Below are positions 16,107 through 20,805 of a stretch of 20,805 bases of DNA, piece after piece. The stretch is from Helicobacter sp. (GTDB lineage Bacteria; Campylobacterota; Campylobacteria; Campylobacterales; Helicobacteraceae). The translations under genes and the position numbers were made by a program. Each line of letters opens with the position of its first letter. The first letter of the stretch is position 1. The notes below the pieces were generated by a model that was not told where the DNA came from, made no database searches, and saw nothing but the letters and a program-made list of their open reading frames with translations. The stretch covers positions 1-20,805 of the forward strand of contig NZ_JAAVGY010000007.1 of NCBI RefSeq assembly GCF_014799995.1, written 5' to 3'.

Positions 16107-16643
16107 ATGTTTAACAAAGTCATTTTAGTAGGAAACTTAACGCGAGATGTGGAATTGCGCTATTTGCCTAGTGGTTCTGCATTGGCGAAGCTCGGGCTTG
16201 CTGTGAATCGCCGTTTCAAAAAACAAGATGGTTCGCAAGGAGATGAGGTTTGTTATATTGATGTAAATCTCTTTGGGCGCACTGCTGAAGTGGCAAATCA
16301 ATACCTTAGACGTGGCTCATCTGTACTGATTGAGGGACGTTTGGTCCTAGAAAGTTGGACAGACAATACCGGACAAAAGCGAAGCAAGCATAGCATTACT
16401 GCCGAAAATATGCAAATGCTAGGCTCAAGAAGTGAAGGCGGAAATTACGTTGGAAATAGTGGCAACAATGGAAATTATGGAAATAATTACCAAAATGAAA
16501 GCTATGGCGAAAATATGCACAACAATAGTGGTTACAACAACTATGAGAATCATCAAAACCCTCCAAGTGCGCCAAGACCTCAAAAAGCTAAAGAAAACGA
16601 AATTCCTGTAATTGACATTGATGATGAAGAAATACCATTTTAA
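16107..16643 (+). CDS. ssb: Single-stranded DNA-binding protein
   Basis: Coats single-stranded DNA during replication, repair and transformation. About 178 residues: an OB-fold (about 1-108) beginning MFNKVILVGNLTRDVELRY, with DEVCYIDVNLFGRTAE and the oligomer-forming RRGSSVLIEGRLVLESW. A Gly/Asn/Tyr-rich flexible linker follows (about 112-155). The protein ends with the acidic tip IDIDDEEIPF that docks partner proteins. The ATG at 16107 is preferred over the TTG one codon upstream, since AGGG sits seven bases before it. Placement between rpsF and rpsR is typical of many bacteria. Confidence 0.97.
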   Translation: MFNKVILVGNLTRDVELRYLPSGSALAKLGLAVNRRFKKQDGSQGDEVCYIDVNLFGRTAEVANQYLRRGSSVLIEGRLVLESWTDNTGQKRSKHSITAENMQMLGSRSEGGNYVGNSGNNGNYGNNYQNESYGENMHNNSGYNNYENHQNPPSAPRPQKAKENEIPVIDIDDEEIPF

Positions 16644-16653
16644 AGGATAAATT

Positions 16654-16911
16654 ATGGCAGAAAAGAAAAGATACTCCAAGAGATATTGCAGATACACAGA
16701 GGCAAAAATTGAATTCATTGATTACAAAGATGTAGAAATGCTCAAGCATTCACTCTCTGAACGTTACAAAATTATGCCTCGTCGCCTTACAGGCAACTCA
16801 AAAAAATGGCAAGAACGTGTAGAGGTTGCGATTAAACGCGCAAGACATATGGCATTGATTCCTTATATCGTGGATAGAAAAAAGGTGGTTGAAAACCCTT
16901 TTAAAATCTAA
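16654..16911 (+). CDS. rpsR: 30S ribosomal protein S18
   Basis: 85-residue basic ribosomal protein that pairs with S6 on the platform of the small subunit. Recognised from KRYSKRYCRYTEAKIEFIDYKD, ending in the family signature RRLTGNSKKWQERV, IKRARHMALIPY. AAAGGA lies just before the ATG, ten bases after the ssb stop. It is the last gene of the operon; no clear terminator follows, but a field of palindromic repeats does. Confidence 0.97.
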   Translation: MAEKKRYSKRYCRYTEAKIEFIDYKDVEMLKHSLSERYKIMPRRLTGNSKKWQERVEVAIKRARHMALIPYIVDRKKVVENPFKI

Positions 16912-16921
16912 TTGCACAAAA

Positions 16922-17381
16922 CTCACAATGACAAAACCTAAAGCATCTGCTGACTTGCGTCATTGTGCGAGAATTTGAAAAACTTTCGCAGCAACCCCTT
17001 AAAACCATTCCTTGCGAACCTTTGTAAATTTATAATACTGCTTTTTGTCATTGCGAGACTTCGTAGAAGTCGTGGCAATCTATAATCTTAAACTTTAGCA
17101 AAATCAATCAATGGAATCTTAATGGCGAGATTCTAAATTGTGGATTGCTTCGGCTAAAGCCTCGCAATGACGCGGTAAAAAATGTCATTGCGAGATTCTG
17201 TAAGGAATCAAGGCGTAAGGTTTTATCTTGCGTCTTACCGCTTCGTCATTGCGAGAAAATTTGAAAAACTTTCGCGGCAATCCAAATGTAAGAATCTTAC
17301 CTTAAAGATTCTATTGCAAATTTACTTTTTGCTTGGATTTGGATTGCTTCATCTCTCATTCTATTCGTTCCTCGCAAGGAC
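16922..17381. repeat. Left field of palindromic intergenic repeats
   Basis: No gene seen in 16912-17479; it is mostly repeat sequence. Half-sites GTCATTGCGAG lie at 17047, 17184 and 17245, a degenerate one at 16959, and reversed copies CTCGCAATGAC at 17161 and (one change) 17371. Pairs of half-sites bound two palindromic units: 17047-17171 and 17245-17381. Inside each, GGCAATC and GATTGC form a second inverted pair. A partial third copy occupies 16959-16995. Several parts recur in the right field at 18447-18840. This is the pattern of small non-coding repeat elements common in many bacteria; no transposase is present. Confidence 0.85.
17192..17381 (+). repeat. Direct repeat, left copy
   Basis: Matches 18447-18624. 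The first 60 or so bases (starting GAGATTCTG) differ at a single position, T here and C in the right copy. Later parts share CCTTAAAGATTC and GGATTTGGATTGCTTC and differ more, including a shorter internal section in the right copy. The two copies flank the secreted-protein gene pair. Confidence 0.9.
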
Positions 17382-17430
17382 GCGAAAGTATGCGCCTCGT
17401 CTGCTATTCTCATTCTGCATAATAGCTCAA

Positions 17431-17446
17431 TGGAACACTTTTTGCT
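17431..17446 (+). promoter_or_regulatory. Sigma-54 (RpoN) promoter
   Basis: TGGAACACTTTTTGCT: GG of the -24 element and GC of the -12 element are separated by exactly ten bases. The flanks (TGGAAC, TTTGCTTT) match the RpoN consensus of Campylobacter and Helicobacter flagellar genes. Transcription would begin about 12 bases after the GC, near 17457, leaving a leader of about 22 bases before the ATG at 17480. Confidence 0.8.
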
Positions 17447-17479
17447 TTAGATTCTACATATTTTATTTAAAGAGTCAAA

Positions 17480-18073
17480 ATGACAAGAAAATGTTTAAGT
17501 CTTGCACTTGCAAGTGTTTTAAGTTGTGGAATCGCATTTGCAACAGATAGCAACTATACCACAGAGGGCAAAGAGAAAATTACAAGGAATAGTGTCAATA
17601 TCTTTTTAGAGCCAAATTCACCTTATAAAAATGAATTTCTTAGTGGTAAAATGGATAAGGCACTTGAAGCAATGAAAGAATCTTTTGAAAAGATGAAAAA
17701 CAAACCTAGCCCAAAAGCACCTGCACCCGCTGTAAGTGATGTGCAAATTTTGGAGATTCAATCAACCGATGGCGGATATGAATATGTTTTTGGGAAAACA
17801 ACGACAGATTTAAATCACGGAGGAAATTTATTTCAAGTTGGCACAGGAGTAACAGGCTATGGAGGAAATAGTTATGATAGCGCAACTTTTGCAGGAAATC
17901 AGGCGGTGCAATTAGATTCTATTGGTATGGATTTAACAGGAGATAATATCGTAGATGGTTTTTATGACCTTTGGGATATTTCGCGTCCTAGCAACTCCAA
18001 TGGAGATTTTGTTTTCACTTCTCGTTCTATCAACCCAGGACCGACAATGAGCACTAAAATTTATATCAAGTGA
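17480..18073 (+). CDS. Secreted protein, DUF4879/YolA-like
   Basis: 197 residues. A signal peptide of about 21 (ending IAFA before TDSNY) is followed by a charged helix (about 55-75) and a proline-rich linker (PSPKAPAPAV). The C-terminal domain runs from about 85 to 197. It contains IQSTDGGYEYVFGKTTT, a HGG, GVTGYGG, then DGFYDLWD and a final strand ending TMSTKIYIK. This layout resembles the DUF4879 family (B. subtilis YolA type) as I remember it, whose function is unknown to me. The protein would be exported to the periplasm or beyond. A strong sigma-54 promoter stands 34 bases upstream, so expression is probably tied to flagellar assembly. The next gene starts seven bases after its stop. 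Confidence 0.8.
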   Translation: MTRKCLSLALASVLSCGIAFATDSNYTTEGKEKITRNSVNIFLEPNSPYKNEFLSGKMDKALEAMKESFEKMKNKPSPKAPAPAVSDVQILEIQSTDGGYEYVFGKTTTDLNHGGNLFQVGTGVTGYGGNSYDSATFAGNQAVQLDSIGMDLTGDNIVDGFYDLWDISRPSNSNGDFVFTSRSINPGPTMSTKIYIK

Positions 18074-18080
18074 AAAAACT

Positions 18081-18473
18081 ATGGAATCACCTATGAATAT
18101 TGATAGTGGGATTAATCCCACTATTGCAAACCAAATCCATCAAACCTCTAATCTAAACGATTCTAGCTCTCGTAATGAATTTGAGCTACTTATGACGCAA
18201 GTTTTAGAGGATTTACAGGAACAAGGCAGAGAGGGAGAGGCTTCAAATCTCTTCGCATTTGTTGGTGCTGCAAATTGGATATTGCGACACAGAGAGGGCG
18301 CACTAGCACAAAGCACAAACGATATTGCAAAGTTGATTCCCATTATAAAATCTCCGACAGATATTCAAAAAGGCACACATTTAGGGCAAGCAGAAAGCCA
18401 AGCACAATTTGAAATGCGAAAAGCAAAGACAATTGACATTTTAAGTGAGATTCTGCAAGGAATCAAGGCGTAA
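18081..18473 (+). CDS. Unrecognised 130-residue protein, co-transcribed with the secreted protein
   Basis: No signal peptide or membrane segment. The first 30 residues are Asn/Ser-rich and probably disordered; the rest is helical (NEFELLMTQVLEDLQEQG, then LFAFVGAANWILRHREG). It follows the secreted-protein gene by seven bases and would be read from the same sigma-54 promoter, so a flagellum-associated or flagellar-exported protein is possible, but no known flagellar family is evident. The start is the ATG at 18081; an ATG at 18093 is an alternative and neither has a good ribosome site. The last eight codons and the stop (from 18447) lie inside a repeat that also occurs at 17192, so the C-terminus may be a replaced or truncated one. 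Confidence 0.65.
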   Translation: MESPMNIDSGINPTIANQIHQTSNLNDSSSRNEFELLMTQVLEDLQEQGREGEASNLFAFVGAANWILRHREGALAQSTNDIAKLIPIIKSPTDIQKGTHLGQAESQAQFEMRKAKTIDILSEILQGIKA

Positions 18474-18624
18474 GGTTTTATCTTGCGTCTTACCGCTTCG
18501 TCATTGCGAATGAATCAAAACAATCTATAACATAGAATCTTGCCTTAAAGATTCCATTGTAAAATTTACTTTTGCTTGGATTTGGATTGCTTCATCTCTC
18601 ATTCTATTCATTCCTCGCAATGAC
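18447..18624 (+). repeat. Direct repeat, right copy
   Basis: Matches 17192-17381 (see there). It starts inside the 3' end of the 130-residue gene and ends at a CTCGCAATGAC half-site (18614-18624). Unlike the left copy, the outer GTCATTGC before GAGATTCTG is missing, being replaced by the gene's own sequence. Confidence 0.9.
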
Positions 18625-18840
18625 AAAAACTAAAATCGTCTGCTGACTTGTGTCATTGCAAGACTTTATGAAATAGAATTATGGCGTCGCTTTGCCGCTG
18701 TCATTGCGAGCATTTGCAAAAATGCGTGGCAATCTATAATATTAAACTTCAGCAAATAACGCAATGGAATCATAAATGAAAAAATCAAAAGCGAGATTCT
18801 GCATTATAGATTGCTTCGTCGTTTCACTCCTCGCAATGAC
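18614..18840. repeat. Right field of palindromic intergenic repeats
   Basis: No gene seen in 18474-19078. After the direct repeat come a TCTGCTGACTTG segment (18639-18650, also at 16946-16957) and a degenerate half-site at 18652. Then comes a palindromic unit 18700-18840 bounded by GTCATTGCGAG and CTCGCAATGAC, the counterpart of 17047-17171. Bases 18841-19000 hold only degenerate half-site fragments. Confidence 0.85.
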
Positions 18841-19006
18841 TAGACGCAAGATGATAACTTATCGTCATTACACACCTTGCAACGATAAAACCGCATCTTA
18901 TGACGCGCATTGCGCAAGCAACTCAACCCATACTCACAACGACAATCAAAAAAAGACAAGATTCCATAGCAGTGTTACTATTTGATTCAACCAAAAAATA
19001 ATTTTG

Positions 19007-19012
19007 TAAAAT
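19007..19012 (+). promoter_or_regulatory. Likely -10 box of the comM-like gene
   Basis: TAAAAT preceded by ATTTTG and followed by CCGCTCC, 67 bases before the ATG. Same word as the rpsF promoter. Confidence 0.45.
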
Positions 19013-19078
19013 CCGCTCCTTTTGTTTGCAATTCTCACCAACTTCCGATACACTGCAATCTAAAACTTAAGGAAAAAT

Positions 19079-20605
19079 ATGGGATTAAACCTACTCTATT
19101 GTGCGGCGCAAGTAGGGCTTGAAGCAAGGGTTGTAGAAGTGGAAGTGAGCTTTACGCGCGCTCTGCCTGCCTTTAGCATTACGGGGCTTGCAGGCAATGC
19201 AATCCAAGAATCCAAGCAACGCGTGCAATCCTCCTTGCTCGCAAATGGCTTCAAATTCCCACCGCTTAAAATCAATGTGAATCTCTCCCCCTCCGATATT
19301 CCAAAGCAAGGTAGCTTTTATGACTTGCCCATTGCCCTACTGATTGCGCTAAATGGCACTTGTGATTTGAACGAAATGACGCAAGGCACAGAATCCAAAC
19401 CCAAACGATTCTTTGCCTTTGGCGAACTCGGGCTTGATGGACGCATCAAAGATAGCCCCTCTATCTATCCTTTGCTTTTTTCTCTTTTGAGCGACAAAGA
19501 ACAAAAAGATTCGCTTTTCTTGCTTCCCAAAGTCGCGCAGGATTTTTATTCCAAACTCCCCAATCTGCAAGCTTACTATGTAGATTCGCTCCAAGAAGCA
19601 ATCAAGATTCTACAAGAGCTACCTCCTTTAGAATCCCATTCTTGCGACTTGCCCTTTTGTTATCAAGAAATTGCGGGAGAGAAATATTACTACACCAAAG
19701 ACTTTCCACTTGATTTTTCTGACATTATCGGACAAGAACGCGCCAAACGCGCGGCATTGATTGCAGCTTGTGGATTCCACAATCTTTTGCTTGAGGGAAG
19801 TGCAGGTAGCGGAAAAAGTATGATTGCTACGAGGATTCCCTATATTTTGCCCCCTCTAACCCTCTATGAGATTTTACAAATGGCGGCGAACACATTAGAA
19901 ATCACCCCACACAGACCCTTTCGCAATCCGCATAATAGCGCGACCAAAGCCGCGATACTAGGAAGTGCGGTAGGACAGAATATCAAGCCCGGTGAAATTG
20001 GTATGGCAAACTATGGAGTTTTGTTTTTAGACGAATTGCCCCATTTCCCAAAAAGCATTTTAGAATCCTTGCGTGAGCCTTTGCAAAATCATTATTTCAC
20101 GATTTCACGCTTACAAGCAAAAATTACCTATCCTACAAACTTTATGTTCGTAGGTGCGATGAATCCCTGCCCTTGCGGCAATCTCTTGAGCCTTAGCAAA
20201 GAATGTCGCTGCAATCAAAAAGAAATCAATGCCTACAAATCCAAGATTTCAGAACCTTTCTGGGATAGATTAGATTTATTTGTCCAAATGCAAGAGGGAG
20301 AGCAAAGCACACATCGCATAGATTCTCTAACTCTGCAAGATTCTATCCTGCAAGCTTTTATATTCCAAAAACAACGCGGACAAAAGTGCTTTAATTCTCG
20401 CTTACAAGGCGCGGAATTAGAGCAATATTGCGCACTTGACACTTCTACAAACGAGACACTAGAACTCGCTTGTAATCGCTTTGGAATCTCTCGGCGCGGA
20501 CGCGATAAGATTTTGCGCACCGCACGCACGATTGCGGATTTGGATTCCTCTTTAGAGATTCGAAAAGAGCATTTATTGGAAGCCTTAAGCTTCCGCAAAA
20601 TATAA
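19079..20605 (+). CDS. comM: YifB/ComM family Mg-chelatase-like AAA+ ATPase
   Basis: 508 residues, full length for the family. The N-terminal ChlI-like domain (about 1-170) contains LPAFSITGLAGNAIQESKQRV and LSPSDIPKQGSFYDLPIA. The AAA+ core follows DFSDIIGQERAKRAALIAACG and has Walker A GSAGSGKS (about 239-246), Walker B GVLFLDELPHF, and MNPCPCGN, then a cysteine cluster (C-x-C around 380) typical of YifB. The C-terminal domain has GISRRGRDKILRTARTIADL. ComM in naturally competent bacteria acts as a branch-migration helicase during recombination of transforming DNA; that role here is inference, although the secretin locus in this window fits a competent organism. AAGGA lies five bases before the ATG. 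Confidence 0.93.
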   Translation: MGLNLLYCAAQVGLEARVVEVEVSFTRALPAFSITGLAGNAIQESKQRVQSSLLANGFKFPPLKINVNLSPSDIPKQGSFYDLPIALLIALNGTCDLNEMTQGTESKPKRFFAFGELGLDGRIKDSPSIYPLLFSLLSDKEQKDSLFLLPKVAQDFYSKLPNLQAYYVDSLQEAIKILQELPPLESHSCDLPFCYQEIAGEKYYYTKDFPLDFSDIIGQERAKRAALIAACGFHNLLLEGSAGSGKSMIATRIPYILPPLTLYEILQMAANTLEITPHRPFRNPHNSATKAAILGSAVGQNIKPGEIGMANYGVLFLDELPHFPKSILESLREPLQNHYFTISRLQAKITYPTNFMFVGAMNPCPCGNLLSLSKECRCNQKEINAYKSKISEPFWDRLDLFVQMQEGEQSTHRIDSLTLQDSILQAFIFQKQRGQKCFNSRLQGAELEQYCALDTSTNETLELACNRFGISRRGRDKILRTARTIADLDSSLEIRKEHLLEALSFRKI

Positions 20606-20624
20606 CTTCATAATTATTCCAAAA

Positions 20625-20805
20625 TCACTTACCATTTGCGGCATTAGCTATCTCTTTTTTATAGAGATTCTTACGCTCTGCTTTATCTCCTTGCTTTCTT
20701 TTTTAATGAAGCGATAACAGAATCCTCACAATAACACAATTTCCTAAATTTAAAGTTACAACGCTTCTTGAAGCTATTTAAGCTATTTTTAGGGGGGGGG
20801 GGGGG
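20625..20805 (-). pseudogene. Probable converging gene, 3' part, frame broken at an A6 run
   Basis: On the minus strand one frame is open from the right edge at 20805 to a TAA at 20683. It passes through a run of 14 C and then CEDSVIASLKKKARR. A second frame carries a coding-looking lysine-rich end (KQGDKAERKNLYKKEIANAANGK) that stops at 20625, 19 bases from the comM-like stop. The two join smoothly if one base is removed from the run of six A at 20699-20704 (T on the plus strand). Either the gene is out of frame, phase-variable, or the base call is wrong. The function is not recognised, and the 5' part lies beyond the window. Tight convergent spacing supports a real gene here. Confidence 0.35.
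20792..20805 (+). repeat. Poly-G run, at least 14 bases, cut by the window edge
   Basis: Fourteen G in a row to the last base. Long G or C runs in this phylum are switchable tracts in surface-structure genes. Assemblies often end at them, and sequencers can also produce false G runs at read ends. Confidence 0.9.

Noticed and set aside
16912..17479. CRISPR array
   Set aside because: Repeated words are present but units are palindromic, of unequal length and in both orientations, with no regular spacers and no cas genes.
17182..17550. Plus-strand ORF across the left repeat field
   Set aside because: It is made of repeat sequence, crosses the sigma-54 promoter and overlaps the signal peptide gene in another frame.
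18776..18985. Plus-strand 69-codon ORF in the right repeat field
   Set aside because: The product derives from translating a palindromic repeat (IIDCFVVSLLAMT type), a common false gene in these genomes; no ribosome site.

Overview
The window looks like a chromosomal segment of a Helicobacter-type member of the Campylobacterota (epsilonproteobacteria). It is AT-rich and densely packed. It carries an rnr-holA-rpsF-ssb-rpsR block and a clustered hldD-hldE-gmhA heptose block, both in the arrangement I know from Helicobacter, and its promoters repeatedly show TAAAAT -10 boxes. A competence/type II secretion-like secretin locus of the Campylobacter Cts kind, which H. pylori lacks, points to an enterohepatic-type Helicobacter or a close relative. 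The species cannot be fixed from the sequence alone.

Layout, left to right. (1) 1-1562, minus strand: gltS, a sodium/glutamate symporter, followed 12 bases later by an unrecognised gene that runs off the left edge. (2) 1820-5309, plus strand: a tightly overlapped four-gene unit, GspL/MshI-like, GspM/PilO-like, PilP/MshK-like and secretin, encoding the envelope-spanning part of a DNA-uptake or secretion machine but no motor ATPase. (3) 5387-7323: a more AT-rich type II restriction-modification pair, a DpnII-like endonuclease plus a beta-class amino-methyltransferase, probably acquired by transfer. (4) 10947-7352, minus strand: hldD, hldE, gmhA and a cysteine-containing unknown, the ADP-L-glycero-D-manno-heptose pathway for LPS inner core. 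(5) 11106-16911, plus strand: a small unknown ORF, a nine-copy GATTCTTT octamer tract, an HDOD-domain protein, RNase R, DNA polymerase III delta, then S6, SSB and S18 with their own promoter and a leader hairpin.

(6) 16912-19078 is the accessory part. Two co-oriented genes, a secreted protein resembling the DUF4879/YolA family and an unrecognised 130-residue protein, sit between two fields of palindromic intergenic repeats built on GTCATTGCGAG/CTCGCAATGAC. The pair is preceded by a very good sigma-54 (RpoN) promoter, which in this group usually means co-regulation with the flagellar hook-basal body. A repeat of about 180 bp occurs directly on both sides, and the second copy encodes the C-terminus of the 130-residue protein. 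(7) 19079-20605: a YifB/ComM Mg-chelatase-like ATPase. (8) 20606-20805: a probable converging minus-strand gene with a frame break at an A6 run and a run of 14 C on its coding strand exactly at the window edge.

The observations most worth following are the sigma-54-driven secreted-protein pair in its repeat-flanked cassette, the octamer repeat in the leader of the HDOD/rnr genes, the compensatory hairpin changes inside the intergenic repeats, and the interrupted gene with a homopolymer at the right edge.
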